Source: Paenibacillus brasilensis (GTDB taxonomy: Bacteria; Bacillota; Bacilli; Paenibacillales; Paenibacillaceae). From it: a DNA stretch of 64,000 nt. Position 1 is the first letter of the stretch; each line of letters starts with the position of its first letter. The position numbers and the translations under genes were made by a program. The DNA lies in assembly GCF_009363115.1 (NCBI RefSeq), contig NZ_CP045298.1, positions 868,001 to 932,000 of the forward strand. The letters are read 5' to 3'. This document shows positions 1-8,853 of the stretch, in pieces. Below the pieces are notes generated by a model. It searched no databases. It saw only the letters and a program-made list of their open reading frames with translations, and was not told the origin of the DNA.

Positions 1-1044
1 ATCCTCATGATCCGGTGTATCGTAGAAAAAGCCTGTATTCAGCGGACGATTGGCGGCCTTGTTGATTTCTTCAATCCATTCTGGTTTGAGCACATAATTT
101 TCAGGATCAGCCATATAGGAATCAATCGCTTGACGATATACATTCACGACCGTAGCCACATAATGAATGGACTTCATACGTCCCTCCACTTTAAAGCTGT
201 CTACACCGACATCAATCAGATCGGGAATATTTTCAATCATGCACAGGTCCTTGGAACCCATAGAAAAAGCATTATCTCCTTCTTCAAACAGCGGAAGCTG
301 GTTAACGCCGAGTTGGAACTGCTTCAGCACATTATTGTCCTGCGCCTCTTCCTCAGATATCCACACCTCGCCCGGTCGAGCATCCTCGAACAGGTCGTAT
401 TTCCAGCGACAAGACTGACAGCATCCCCCACGATTGGAATCCCGGTCTGTAAAGTGATTGGATAACACACAGCGACCAGAGAATGAAGAACACATTGCAC
501 CATGGACAAAAGCTTCAATCTCGATATCTACATGCTTTTTAATTTCCTCAATTTCCTCCAAGCTGGTCTCACGTCCCAAGACAACACGTGGCAGTCCCTC
601 GTCTTTCCAGAACTTTACCGCTTGCCAGTTCAGTGTGGATTGCTGTGTGCTCAAATGCACTTCCAAGCCCGGAACAGCACGCAATGCTACAGATACAATG
701 GCCGGATCAGCAACGATAACAGCATGAATTCCTACCTCGTACAGATTGCGCAGATATTCCTCGATCCCTGCAATATCTTCATTGTGAGCATAGATGTTCG
801 TGGCCACAAGCACCTTGGCACCGTACTTGTTGGCGAATTCCACACCTTCCCGCATTTCCTCAAAACTGAAATTGTCGGCGTTAGAACGCAGACCGTATTT
901 TTGTCCACCAATATATACAGCATCCGCGCCATAGTGAACCGCAAACTTCAGCTTTTCCAGATTTCCGGCAGGAGCGAGCAGCTCCGGCTTATCCAGACGA
1001 TTCCGCTTGCCATTATATTTTCTCGTTTTGGTCAACGTTCCCAT
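1..1044 (-). CDS. U32 family peptidase-like tRNA hydroxylation protein, 3' end cut by window edge
   Basis: The minus-strand frame is open from the ATG at 1044 to the window edge (348 codons), so the C-terminus is missing. A strong Shine-Dalgarno (AAGGGGGGGAAC) precedes the ATG. The N-terminus reads MGTLTKTRKYNGKRNRLDKP and continues into ELLAPAGNLEKLKFAVHYGA, typical of U32 proteins. The U32 signature is near residues 173-190 (EAFVHGAMCSSFSGRCVLSN), followed by a cysteine-rich stretch containing GGCCQSCRW, and the end reads PLNTGFFYDTPDHED. It resembles B. subtilis YrrO (TrhP2), which with YrrN is needed for 5-hydroxylation of uridine 34 in tRNAs. It lies 31 bases downstream of the other U32 gene and is probably co-transcribed with it and mltG. 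The older label 'peptidase/collagenase' is likely misleading. Confidence 0.88.
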   Translation of the reverse strand, partial: MGTLTKTRKYNGKRNRLDKPELLAPAGNLEKLKFAVHYGADAVYIGGQKYGLRSNADNFSFEEMREGVEFANKYGAKVLVATNIYAHNEDIAGIEEYLRNLYEVGIHAVIVADPAIVSVALRAVPGLEVHLSTQQSTLNWQAVKFWKDEGLPRVVLGRETSLEEIEEIKKHVDIEIEAFVHGAMCSSFSGRCVLSNHFTDRDSNRGGCCQSCRWKYDLFEDARPGEVWISEEEAQDNNVLKQFQLGVNQLPLFEEGDNAFSMGSKDLCMIENIPDLIDVGVDSFKVEGRMKSIHYVATVVNVYRQAIDSYMADPENYVLKPEWIEEINKAANRPLNTGFFYDTPDHED

Positions 1045-1075
1045 GACGTTCCCCCCCTTGTGTGTTCGTGTAGTA

Positions 1076-2005
1076 TTAATAAACCTGCTCTTTATAGAAA
1101 AATCCAAAGGATAGCTCGCGTTCAGGGTCTTGAAGACGACGAACCTCATCCAGCCAGCTTTCATCATACGCATAAGCTTTTGGATCAGCTGTATAGGTGT
1201 CAATGGCTTTACGATAGGCACGAACAACTGCCGCATTGTAAGCCGTAGGTTTTAACAGTCCTTCGATCTTAAAGCTGTGTACGCCTGCCTCCATCAGAAT
1301 ATGCAGGTCCTCCATGATGCAGAAATCATCCGAACTCATAATATGCGTCCCGTTTATATCCTCATAGATAGGGAACTTCTCTTCCTGTCGCTCGGCTTCA
1401 ATCAGGAATAAGCCGCGCTCCTTGCCCAGATTGCCTTCTACCGGGCGTCCCTGATGCAGCATATAGCTTTGTACAAGCTTACGCTTGGAATGATAAATAT
1501 TAGTCATGCCATGTACCTGAACCTGTGCCTCCATGTTCAGCTGGGGGATCATTTCCGTAATTTCGTCCATACTGAGCTCACGGGCCAAAATAACACGCGA
1601 AGCTCCCTTCTCACCCCAATAGTTGGCGGTTGCGAAGTTAGTGGTAATCATTTCTCCGTTCCAAAACAGCTTCAGATGGGGTGCATGCTCCTTCACCGCC
1701 ATGAGTACCGACGGATCATTAAACTCAATGGCCTCTATACCGCATCCGGCGATTGTCTGCACATATTCGGGAAGAAGCGGCAACAGCTCGTTCGTCATCA
1801 AGTTAGTCATGGATACATATACCTGGGCCGCATGCTTCCGTGCTTCTTCTACCACCTCACGGATTTGATCCGGTGTAAAATGTCCCGGCAGCCTCATGCC
1901 AAAGCGGTCATCTCCAATCAGCAATGCATTTGCTCCGGCCTCTAGCATATGGCGGGCATCCTCCGGAGAGCTGGCAGTTACCAGCAGCTCGGGTTTGTAA
2001 GCCAT
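1076..2005 (-). CDS. U32 family protein, YrrN/TrhP1-like
   Basis: 309 aa starting with MAYKPELLVTASSPEDARHM, behind a strong GGAGGTGAGC Shine-Dalgarno. The fold region resembles B. subtilis YrrN (TrhP1), partner of YrrO in prephenate-dependent formation of 5-hydroxyuridine at the tRNA wobble position. The position of the U32 signature reads QVQVHGMTNIYHSKRKLV and lacks the two cysteines seen in the downstream paralogue. The two proteins are therefore probably not redundant: only YrrO could carry a cysteine-based metal or cluster site. It starts 11 bases after mltG stops. In B. subtilis the methyltransferase gene yrrM (trmR) lies between mltG and this gene; here it is absent. Confidence 0.87.
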   Translation of the reverse strand: MAYKPELLVTASSPEDARHMLEAGANALLIGDDRFGMRLPGHFTPDQIREVVEEARKHAAQVYVSMTNLMTNELLPLLPEYVQTIAGCGIEAIEFNDPSVLMAVKEHAPHLKLFWNGEMITTNFATANYWGEKGASRVILARELSMDEITEMIPQLNMEAQVQVHGMTNIYHSKRKLVQSYMLHQGRPVEGNLGKERGLFLIEAERQEEKFPIYEDINGTHIMSSDDFCIMEDLHILMEAGVHSFKIEGLLKPTAYNAAVVRAYRKAIDTYTADPKAYAYDESWLDEVRRLQDPERELSFGFFYKEQVY

Positions 2006-2016
2006 AGGCTCACCTC

Positions 2017-3063
2017 CTATTTTGTCTTTCGGTTACTAACCTGAATGTTGTGCAAATGTTCTTTATATGTGGCGGCAAACAAATGTTTATGTGTTCCGTC
2101 TTTTTTAGTCACATAAAATAAATAATCCGTAGCTTTCGGCTCTAAAGCAGCCACCACTGATTTCAAGCTTGGACTTGCAATCGGTCCTGGCGGAAGTCCT
2201 TGATGCAAATACGTATTATAAGGACTTTTTATAGCCAAATCCTTATAATACAGCCGTTCCTTCTGCTTATCCAGCATATATTGAACAGTAGCGTCAATTT
2301 CCAGCTTCTTGTCCTGCTTAAGTCGGTTATAAATGACTCCAGCCACTATAGGCCGTTCTTCATCCACAACCACCTCGCGCTCCACCAATGAAGCAACGGT
2401 CAGCAGTTGATGCAGCGTTTCGCCCCGCTGCTTCAGCTTGGCATCCAGATCAGGTATGTTATTTAGACGTTTTTGCGTCTGCTCCAGCATCGCCTGAACA
2501 ATATCCTTGATTGTGCTGCCTTTTTTCAGCTCATAGGTTTCGGGGAAGAGATATCCTTCCAATGCATAGCGGAGCCCTGCCTGCTTCGGGATATCTCGCA
2601 CAAGCGAGACGTCAAAGGCAGACGGATCGTTGGCCAGCTGCAAAAATTGCTCCCGGTCTGCCAGCCCTTCCTTTTGCAGCTTATCAGCCATCTGTCTGAT
2701 TGTAAAACCTTCCGGTATGGTAAAACGAATCATTTCCTCTTTGACAACGTCCCCTGCCGATAGCTTGGCTATTAGCTGATCAAAGGTTATACCAGGCTGC
2801 GCTTCATATTTTCCGGCCTGAAATGCGCTTCCCTGCTGTTTGAATTTTAGATATGCCTTAAATACGAGCGCATTACGTATAAGTCCCTTTTGCTCCAGCG
2901 TATCTGCAATAGCTGAGGTTCCTGTTCCCTTCACTACCGTAAATGGAACAGGCTGCGCTTGCGGCTGAACAGGCTGCATAGCATTCCAAATATAGAAAGC
3001 TGCTCCTCCTGCTATGATGACAAGCAGCAACAGCAGCGTGACCATCCTCGTCCTTCGCTTCAA
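2017..3063 (-). CDS. mltG: Endolytic murein transglycosylase MltG
   Basis: MltG/YceG family membrane enzyme that cleaves nascent peptidoglycan glycan strands and sets their length. One N-terminal membrane segment (about MVTLLLLLVIIAGGAAFYIW) is followed by a LysM-like region and the catalytic domain. The conserved LVEREVVVDEERPIVAGVIYNRL contains the catalytic glutamate, and YNTYLHQGLPPGPIASPS is the other family hallmark. The frame is open further upstream, to a TTG at 3087. I prefer the TTG at 3063 because it follows AAGGAG at a 9-base distance, and 3087 lies inside the U-tract of an upstream terminator. The protein is then 348 aa. It leads the U32 gene pair. Confidence 0.9.
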   Translation of the reverse strand: MKRRTRMVTLLLLLVIIAGGAAFYIWNAMQPVQPQAQPVPFTVVKGTGTSAIADTLEQKGLIRNALVFKAYLKFKQQGSAFQAGKYEAQPGITFDQLIAKLSAGDVVKEEMIRFTIPEGFTIRQMADKLQKEGLADREQFLQLANDPSAFDVSLVRDIPKQAGLRYALEGYLFPETYELKKGSTIKDIVQAMLEQTQKRLNNIPDLDAKLKQRGETLHQLLTVASLVEREVVVDEERPIVAGVIYNRLKQDKKLEIDATVQYMLDKQKERLYYKDLAIKSPYNTYLHQGLPPGPIASPSLKSVVAALEPKATDYLFYVTKKDGTHKHLFAATYKEHLHNIQVSNRKTK

Positions 3064-3083
3064 TCCACTCAACTCCTTCACAG

Positions 3084-3112
3084 CCAAAAAGGGCGGACAG
3101 GTCCGCCCTTTC
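3084..3112 (-). terminator. Intrinsic terminator between DUF1292 genes and mltG
   Basis: On the minus strand AAAGGGCGGAC and GTCCGCCCTTT form an 11-bp perfect stem with a 2-base loop, followed by a short T run that runs directly into the mltG leader. It should end the ireB-ruvX-DUF1292 transcript and reduce read-through into mltG. Confidence 0.8.
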
Positions 3113-3138
3113 AGGTTTGATCTCCTCGTTATCCAGGC

Positions 3139-3441
3139 TTACAGCTCCGGCAGCGTACATTCATCGTACAGCTCGGAAATATCCTCCCACTCATCATCAT
3201 CTTCGATGGTGATGATGGAAATTTCGCCGTCTGCGGATGAGCTCACATGATATAGCTCATGTTCGCCTGCAGCAGCTCCAGGTCGACGTAATACGGCGTA
3301 CCGTTGATTACCTACCTTGAACTCTGCTTCCAGCTCCATGCGTACCGCATGACCCTGTTCATCCTGTAACTCTACATCGCCGTCGAACGCTTCTTTTAAA
3401 TCAGAGGTCCAGCTTAGGTCTTCACGTGAATAGTTCGTCAT
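3139..3441 (-). CDS. DUF1292 protein, second copy
   Basis: 100 aa, acidic, starting MTNYSREDLSWTSDLKEAF. It shares the DUF1292 (YrzB-like) layout with the gene just upstream: a beta-rich segment, a central aromatic-rich motif, and an acidic C-terminus (DDDEWEDISELYDECTLPEL). Its start overlaps the stop of the upstream DUF1292 gene by 4 bases (ATGA), so the two are translationally coupled. The pair looks like a tandem duplication that has diverged. No biochemical function is established for the family, and I assign none. The terminator at 3084-3112 follows directly. Confidence 0.75.
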   Translation of the reverse strand: MTNYSREDLSWTSDLKEAFDGDVELQDEQGHAVRMELEAEFKVGNQRYAVLRRPGAAAGEHELYHVSSSADGEISIITIEDDDEWEDISELYDECTLPEL

Positions 3442-3740
3442 TTCCCGTCTTCCTCGTCCTCTTCTTCTACAAATGTATTAAAGGTCTCTTCGACGATTTC
3501 CCATTCAGCATCGTCTTGGATCACAAACAATTTAATATCATCGCCTTCTTCCTCATAACGGAAGGCGTAAACATCGGACTCATCAGCTTCAGGGTCCACT
3601 GGCGCAACCATCATGTACTTCGCTTCGGAACCGTCTACCTCAAACTTCATAATGACCTCGAACTCTTCTTCGTTGCCCTCGTCATCGGCAATATAAATAA
3701 TTTCCGGCTCTTCTTCCATACCCACTTGATTTTCAGCCAT
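3438..3740 (-). CDS. yrzB: DUF1292 protein YrzB
   Basis: 100 aa, very acidic, starting MAENQVGMEEEPEIIYIADD and ending with a run of glutamate and aspartate. It corresponds to B. subtilis YrzB (DUF1292), which sits in the same place downstream of ruvX and ireB in many Firmicutes. Function is unknown in the family. Coupled by a 4-base overlap to the second copy downstream. The start is preceded by AAGGTGAGGGGGAT. Confidence 0.85.
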   Translation of the reverse strand: MAENQVGMEEEPEIIYIADDEGNEEEFEVIMKFEVDGSEAKYMMVAPVDPEADESDVYAFRYEEEGDDIKLFVIQDDAEWEIVEETFNTFVEEEDEEDGK

Positions 3741-3753
3741 TACGATATCCCCC

Positions 3754-4170
3754 TCACCTTGTACTGTGTGCGTCCAAATAGTTTTGCAAGATCAGGCTTG
3801 CTGCTAGCTTATCTACCACCTGCTTGCGTTTTTTTCGGCTGACGTCGGCTTCCAGAAGCGTACGCTCTGCCGAACGCGTCGTCAGCCGTTCATCCCAAAG
3901 GTGAACGGGTAATCCCAGCAACTCCTTGAGTCGGTTCGCAAACTCAATGCAAATCTCACCGCGTGGACCCACGGTTCCGTTCATATTTTTCGGCAGGCCT
4001 ACAACCACCTCGCCGATTTCATGCTCACGGATTAAATCTGCAATTTTACCGAACTCACTGTCGTCACCACGTCGTTCTATGACTTCCAATCCTTGGGCGG
4101 TCCAGCCGAAGGCATCACTTACGGCGACCCCGATTCGGCGGTCCCCGTAATCCAATCCCATTACTTTCAT
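3754..4170 (-). CDS. ruvX: Holliday junction resolvase-like RNase H-fold protein RuvX (YqgF/YrrK)
   Basis: 138 aa, the usual family length. N-terminal MKVMGLDYGDRRIGVAVSDA carries the first RNase H-fold acidic residue (LDYGDRRIG). VVVGLPKNMNGTVGPRG and LWDERLTTRSAERTL are the other family motifs, with conserved acidic residues. Members act as RNases or nucleases and have been linked to processing of the 5' end of pre-16S rRNA and to recombination. It lies 9 bases after ireB in the conserved alaS-ireB-ruvX-yrzB order. Confidence 0.92.
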   Translation of the reverse strand: MKVMGLDYGDRRIGVAVSDAFGWTAQGLEVIERRGDDSEFGKIADLIREHEIGEVVVGLPKNMNGTVGPRGEICIEFANRLKELLGLPVHLWDERLTTRSAERTLLEADVSRKKRKQVVDKLAASLILQNYLDAHSTR

Positions 4171-4179
4171 GCCTGTCTC

Positions 4180-4440
4180 CTAACGGTGCTTCGCCAGATA
4201 GAAACGAACCAACTCTTCAATCAATTCATCGCGTTCTTTTTTGCGTACCAGGCTTCTGGCATTATTATGCCGCGGCACATAAGCCGGATCACCTGATAGC
4301 AAATACCCGACAATCTGATTGATCGGATTGTATTCCTTTTCTACCAGAGCATCATATACGGTCAACAAAATCTCCTGAGCAGAAGCTTCCTTCTCATCCG
4401 CCTTGACATTAAATTTGACCGTTTTGTCCATGGAATCCAT
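4180..4440 (-). CDS. IreB family regulatory phosphoprotein (YrzL)
   Basis: 86 aa from the ATG at 4440 ([20 protein letters not shown]). This start is chosen because GAGGTG lies 6 bases upstream, although the frame is open to 4467. DUF965/IreB proteins are small dimeric phosphoproteins; in Enterococcus faecalis IreB is phosphorylated by the PASTA Ser/Thr kinase IreK and lowers cephalosporin resistance. The N-terminal Thr-containing segment (DKTVKF) is the phosphorylation region in the family. The rest is helical ([40 protein letters not shown]). It is the first gene of the ireB-ruvX-yrzB run, downstream of alaS. Confidence 0.88.
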   Translation of the reverse strand: MDSMDKTVKFNVKADEKEASAQEILLTVYDALVEKEYNPINQIVGYLLSGDPAYVPRHNNARSLVRKKERDELIEELVRFYLAKHR

Positions 4441-4576
4441 TGTTGACACCTCGCTTCCACAAAACATGTGTACATGTTTATGCCAGCTTATTCTTATACA
4501 TCATACCATAAGCAAAGCCCTTCAAGGAAATGTCTTAGTCCGGTTTTTTCCAAAAATCCGCAAAAATTATCGAACT

Positions 4577-7210
4577 TTATCCTTGAGAAGCTGCCGCTAC
4601 CAGTTCATGCGCACGTTGAAGCGCTTCGTCCAGCTTGCTGGCATCCTTGCCGCCAGCTTGTGCCATATCAGGACGTCCGCCGCCGCCGCCGCCGCAGACG
4701 GCAGCAATTTCCTTCACGAGCTTGCCTGCGTGAAGTCCTGCCTTGGTAAGCTCTGACGGTACAGCTACGACAAAATTGACTTTGTCGTCCATAGCAGCGC
4801 CGAGCACCAGCACAGCAGCCGGAAGCTTCCCTTTCAGCTCATCGGCAATGGCACGCAGGGCGTCCATACTGGAAGCCTGCACACGCGCAGCCAACAGTTG
4901 TACTCCACCCGCTTGCACAACTTGATCCGTCAGTTGACCTGCCTCAATAGCACTCAACTTGCTTTGCAGCGATTCATTTTCACGACTGAGGTCTTTAATT
5001 TGCTGCTGCAAGGATTCGATGCGCTTCGGCACCTCGGACAGCTTGGATTTAACCAGCCCGGCCGACACCTTCAACAGCTCCAATTGACCTTCCATATATT
5101 CAAAACCGGAACGCCCGGTTACTGCTTCAATACGACGCACACCTGATCCGATACCGCTCTCGCTAACAAGCTTAAACAGTCCAATTTGCGAGGTATTGCT
5201 GACATGACAGCCACCACACAGCTCGATGCTGTAATCGCCTACCTTAACGACACGCACGATATCCCCGTATTTTTCACCAAACAGCGCCATCGCTCCCAGT
5301 GCCTTGGCTTCATCAATCGGTTTCAGCTCAATATTCACATCAAGCTGGCTCCAAATTGCACGGTTTACCCGCGACTCAATATCCGCCAGCTCTTCCTCTG
5401 TAATGCTTCCGAAGTGGGAGAAGTCAAACCGCAGACGCCCAGGCTCTACCAACGAACCTGCCTGATTGACATGGTCACCCAGCACTTCTTTAAGCGCTTT
5501 GTGAAGCAAATGGGTAGCTGTATGATTTTTCTCAATTTCTCCACGCAAGGCTTGGTCTACTTCTGCTTTCACCGTATCGCCCACGTTCAGTTCACCGGCT
5601 TCTACCACAACCTGATGCACATGCTGGCCTTGCGGTGCCTTGAACAGTCCTTCGACCTTCGCTGTTACCTTACCTCCACGCAGCAAGCCCTGATCACTGA
5701 CTTGTCCGCCGCTTTCGGCATAGAAAGGAGTCACATCCAGCACGACCTGACAAGTCTGTCCTTCACTAACACTGTCCACCAGAACATCTTCATATACAAT
5801 CGCCACAATTTTAGACTCAGTTACGAGGTCATTATATCCAACAAATTCACTTTTAACCGCCAAGTCGGACAAAGCTCCGCCCTGAATCTTCATGCTGGCA
5901 TTGTCCTGATGGGCATCGCGTGCACGCTTCCGTTGCTCCTGCATCGCTTCATCAAAGCCCTCACGGTCTACCTTCAAGCCCTGCTCATCTGCATAATCCT
6001 CGGTGAGGTCAAATGGGAATCCATACGTATCGTACAGCTTGAATGCGTCTGCTCCGCTAATCATATCGCGGCCTTCCGCCTTCGCCTGAGCGCTGATATC
6101 GGCCAAAATAGCCAAGCCGTCTGTCAGTGTTTCGTGGAAGCGTTCTTCTTCCGTTTTGATCACCTTGATGATGAAATCACGCTTGTCCACGACTTCAGGG
6201 TAGTACACACCCATGATATTTCCCACCGTTTCCACCAGTTCAAACATAAATGGACGGTTCATACCGAGCATTTTTCCATAACGCACAGCCCGGCGCAGCA
6301 AGCGGCGAATAACGTAGCCCCGTCCTTCGTTGGAAGGAAGCACACCGTCACCAATCGCAAAAGCTACGGTGCGAACATGATCGGCAATGACCTTGAGAGC
6401 CACGTCGCTGTCCACATTTTCGTTATATTTGACTCCTGCCATGGCAGCCGTTTTCTGGATCAGCGGCTGGAAAATATCTGTATCAAAGTTGGAATCTACA
6501 TTTTGCAAAATGGATGCAAAACGCTCCAGGCCGGCCCCTGTATCAATATTTTTGTTTGGAAGCGGCGTATAGCTGCCATCTTTGTTATGGTTGAATTGTG
6601 AGAATACGAGGTTCCATACTTCCAGATAACGCTCATTTTCTCCACCCGGATACATTTCAGGGTCCGTCATATCGCTGCCGTAGGCTTCGCCACGATCATA
6701 AAAGATTTCCGTACATGGTCCACAAGGGCCTTCGCCGATGTCCCAGAAGTTATCTTCCAATTTGATAATACGTTCAGCAGGAAGGCCTACTTTTTCGTTC
6801 CACAGCTTGTACGCTTCTTCATCTTCAGGATACACGGTGACAGCCAAACGCTCTGGATCAAAGCCAATCCATTTCGGATCAGTCAGAAACTCCCATGCCC
6901 ACGTAATGGCTTCTTCCTTAAAATAGTCACCAATGGAAAAATTGCCGAGCATTTCGAAAAAAGTGTGGTGGCGACGTGTTTTGCCGACATTTTCAATGTC
7001 GTTCGTACGAATACATTTTTGCGAATTGGCGATACGTGGATTTTCAGGCTTCACACGTCCGTCAAAATAAGGCTTAAGCGGCGCCATGCCCGCATTAATC
7101 CACAGCAGGGAAGGATCTTTATGAGGAACAAGCGGTGCGCTTGGTTCAATCACATGTCCCTTGCTTTCAAAAAACTCCAACCATTTGGAGCGGATTTCAC
7201 TAGCTTTCAT
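4577..7210 (-). CDS. alaS: Alanyl-tRNA synthetase
   Basis: 877 aa, full length. Starts [19 protein letters not shown] behind TAGGAGGCTACTTAT. Class II catalytic core in the first about 450 residues ([29 protein letters not shown]). The editing domain has zinc-binding motifs HTATH (about residue 562) and CGGCH (about 666). A coiled region around 720-770 is followed by the C-terminal DHHA1/C-Ala domain, with a glycine-rich [16 protein letters not shown] tail. It charges tRNA-Ala and deacylates Ser/Gly-tRNA-Ala. Expression is probably controlled by the T-box leader at 7264-7487. Confidence 0.97.
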   Translation of the reverse strand: MKASEIRSKWLEFFESKGHVIEPSAPLVPHKDPSLLWINAGMAPLKPYFDGRVKPENPRIANSQKCIRTNDIENVGKTRRHHTFFEMLGNFSIGDYFKEEAITWAWEFLTDPKWIGFDPERLAVTVYPEDEEAYKLWNEKVGLPAERIIKLEDNFWDIGEGPCGPCTEIFYDRGEAYGSDMTDPEMYPGGENERYLEVWNLVFSQFNHNKDGSYTPLPNKNIDTGAGLERFASILQNVDSNFDTDIFQPLIQKTAAMAGVKYNENVDSDVALKVIADHVRTVAFAIGDGVLPSNEGRGYVIRRLLRRAVRYGKMLGMNRPFMFELVETVGNIMGVYYPEVVDKRDFIIKVIKTEEERFHETLTDGLAILADISAQAKAEGRDMISGADAFKLYDTYGFPFDLTEDYADEQGLKVDREGFDEAMQEQRKRARDAHQDNASMKIQGGALSDLAVKSEFVGYNDLVTESKIVAIVYEDVLVDSVSEGQTCQVVLDVTPFYAESGGQVSDQGLLRGGKVTAKVEGLFKAPQGQHVHQVVVEAGELNVGDTVKAEVDQALRGEIEKNHTATHLLHKALKEVLGDHVNQAGSLVEPGRLRFDFSHFGSITEEELADIESRVNRAIWSQLDVNIELKPIDEAKALGAMALFGEKYGDIVRVVKVGDYSIELCGGCHVSNTSQIGLFKLVSESGIGSGVRRIEAVTGRSGFEYMEGQLELLKVSAGLVKSKLSEVPKRIESLQQQIKDLSRENESLQSKLSAIEAGQLTDQVVQAGGVQLLAARVQASSMDALRAIADELKGKLPAAVLVLGAAMDDKVNFVVAVPSELTKAGLHAGKLVKEIAAVCGGGGGGRPDMAQAGGKDASKLDEALQRAHELVAAASQG

Positions 7211-7263
7211 ATAAGTAGCCTCCTAGTTATGGTGTCACTTTGTTCTTGGCACAGGCCATAAAA

Positions 7264-7487
7264 ACAGAAAAACGCCCCTGAACGGATCAGGGACGATTGT
7301 ATCGCGGTACCACCCTGGTTATCGCCGTCCCTCTGTACGAAATACCACATGTGCAAGCTGCACTCAGGCATCTGTTTAACGGACGAGCGATCGCCTTGTT
7401 TTCACTGGTAACGGGAGCATCCCGGCGGGTTCAGCCCGCACTCCGAAATGAGCTTTCCCTACTGGATAAACACATTTAAACATACTC
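7264..7487 (-). promoter_or_regulatory. T-box riboswitch leader of alaS
   Basis: On the minus strand the T-box core AGGGTGGTACCGCG lies at 7303-7316. It is followed by a GC-rich terminator (CGTCCCTGATCCGTTCAGGG, then GCG and a T run) at about 7265-7295. The CAGGG preceding the T-box can instead pair with TCCCTG of the terminator arm, giving the antiterminator. An apical Stem I hairpin GCGGGCTGAACCCGC lies near 7426-7440. A GCT (Ala) triplet at 7416-7418 is a possible specifier, but I could not fold Stem I to prove it. Uncharged tRNA-Ala should turn on alaS. Confidence 0.9.
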
Positions 7488-7492
7488 AATTC

Positions 7493-7521
7493 AGTATATC
7501 CGTGTCATTTAGCCGTGTCAA
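7493..7521 (-). promoter_or_regulatory. SigA promoter of the alaS T-box leader
   Basis: Minus-strand TTGACA (7516-7521) and TATACT (7493-7498) are separated by exactly 17 bases. This near-consensus promoter starts transcription at about 7486, just upstream of the T-box. Confidence 0.88.
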
Positions 7522-7560
7522 CGCGATTTCAGACAGGATGCAAAAGGAGAATACACAAAA

Positions 7561-8628
7561 TCAGATCGGTTTACGCTTCACATAATAAGCAAAAAAATGC
7601 TGAAGCACTACCTTTAATACGGCCATCACCGGAACTGCCAAAATCAGGCCAGTAATTCCCGCTATTTCTCCACCCACCAGCAGGGCGAATATGATGGCTA
7701 TCGGATGCAGATGCAGAGTTCGTCCGACCACCTGGGGTGAAATTACATTACTTTCCAGAACTTGAATACAGGTGTTCACAACGGCGACCAGCAACACCAT
7801 TTTGAAGGAAACCGTAGAAGCCATAACGACCGCCGGAGCAGCCCCCAAAAAAGGCCCCAAATACGGAACAATATTGAAGACCGCAACTACACCTGCCAGC
7901 AACAGTGCATAAGGCATGCCAATCAGCATATATCCGATGTAAGCCATTACGCCGATAATAACGCATACCAGCAGTTGTCCTCTAACGTAGTTGCCAAGCG
8001 CCTGATCAATTTCCTTAAGCACCGTTACAATCGCCTTACGGCGAGAACGCGGGAGATAAGATACAATCGTCCGTTCGAACATTTCAAAGTCCTTTAAAAT
8101 ATAGAAAATCAGAAATGGCACAATGAACACATTGAACAGCATATTGATCATGCCGCCGATGTTATCCATAAACGTAGAAATCCCCGTAGCCATCCGGTTT
8201 TCCAGTTGGAAAAACCACTGATTCATACCGGTTCGCACCCCTTGAGGCAAAATCCCGCTATCCATATTCGACATTAATCCCTGTGCATGCATAGTCAGCT
8301 CAGGCAAATGCTCATTCAGCTCATCCAGTTGTTCAATAAACATGGGGATCAGATTCATCAAAATGACAACAAGGCTGGCTAAAAATACAGCATAAATAAG
8401 CAGCACCGCTACACTTCGAGGCACCTTGCGACCGCCCAGCATATTGACAATAGGGTTAAGTACATAGGAAATGATCATCGCTACTGCAAACGGAGCAATG
8501 ATCGTTTTCAGAAATTCATACAGATGCAAAAATAGTGGTCGTAGCAACCAGATAAAATATAGAATGACAAGTCCCAGCAGCGTCCATATTCCGTACCGGA
8601 ACAGTCTGCTTTTGGTTAGTTGTTCCAT
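7561..8628 (-). CDS. yrrI: AI-2E family permease (YrrI-like)
   Basis: 355 aa integral membrane protein with about 7-8 transmembrane segments. One hydrophobic helix is at residues 11-31 and a hairpin at 34-90. A large central loop region (about 95-155) precedes the C-terminal membrane bundle, which contains FNIVPYLGPFLGAAPAV, a family hallmark. Members of UPF0118/AI-2E include the E. coli AI-2 exporter TqsA and Na+(Li+)/H+ antiporters, so the substrate is open. It is the syntenic counterpart of B. subtilis yrrI, next to alaS. The start ATG follows AAGGGGGC. Confidence 0.85.
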   Translation of the reverse strand: MEQLTKSRLFRYGIWTLLGLVILYFIWLLRPLFLHLYEFLKTIIAPFAVAMIISYVLNPIVNMLGGRKVPRSVAVLLIYAVFLASLVVILMNLIPMFIEQLDELNEHLPELTMHAQGLMSNMDSGILPQGVRTGMNQWFFQLENRMATGISTFMDNIGGMINMLFNVFIVPFLIFYILKDFEMFERTIVSYLPRSRRKAIVTVLKEIDQALGNYVRGQLLVCVIIGVMAYIGYMLIGMPYALLLAGVVAVFNIVPYLGPFLGAAPAVVMASTVSFKMVLLVAVVNTCIQVLESNVISPQVVGRTLHLHPIAIIFALLVGGEIAGITGLILAVPVMAVLKVVLQHFFAYYVKRKPI

Positions 8629-8771
8629 ATCGTGCCCCCTTACCGGACTAGCCTCCTTTAAGTATATGCTCGTACCTCTACTTTAATCCTTCCCCTGACT
8701 TTGGAGGCTTTAACATTGGAAGAAATTTCAATAATGACTATGAAGAAAGAATGAAAACAATTGAAAATGAT

Positions 8772-8798
8772 TAACAAAGTCTTTCCATCTGACGATAT
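8772..8798 (+). promoter_or_regulatory. SigD-like promoter of the chemoreceptor gene
   Basis: TAAC (8772-8775) and GACGATAT (8791-8798) are separated by exactly 15 bases. The Bacillus SigD consensus is TAAA-N15-GCCGATAT, so 10 of 12 consensus bases match. It lies 55 bases upstream of the chemoreceptor ATG, which suits a motility/chemotaxis gene. Confidence 0.6.
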
Positions 8799-8853
8799 TA
8801 AGTACAAAGAACCATTTAAGCTTTCACATTTCTGAATCATCGGGGGTCGTAGT

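Noticed and set aside
502..1248. Plus-strand open frame of 248 codons
   Set aside because: Antisense to the U32 gene pair, which has clear family motifs and ribosome sites.
5186..6601. Plus-strand open frame of 471 codons
   Set aside because: Entirely antisense to alaS, with no ribosome site or recognisable domain; alaS on the other strand is certain.
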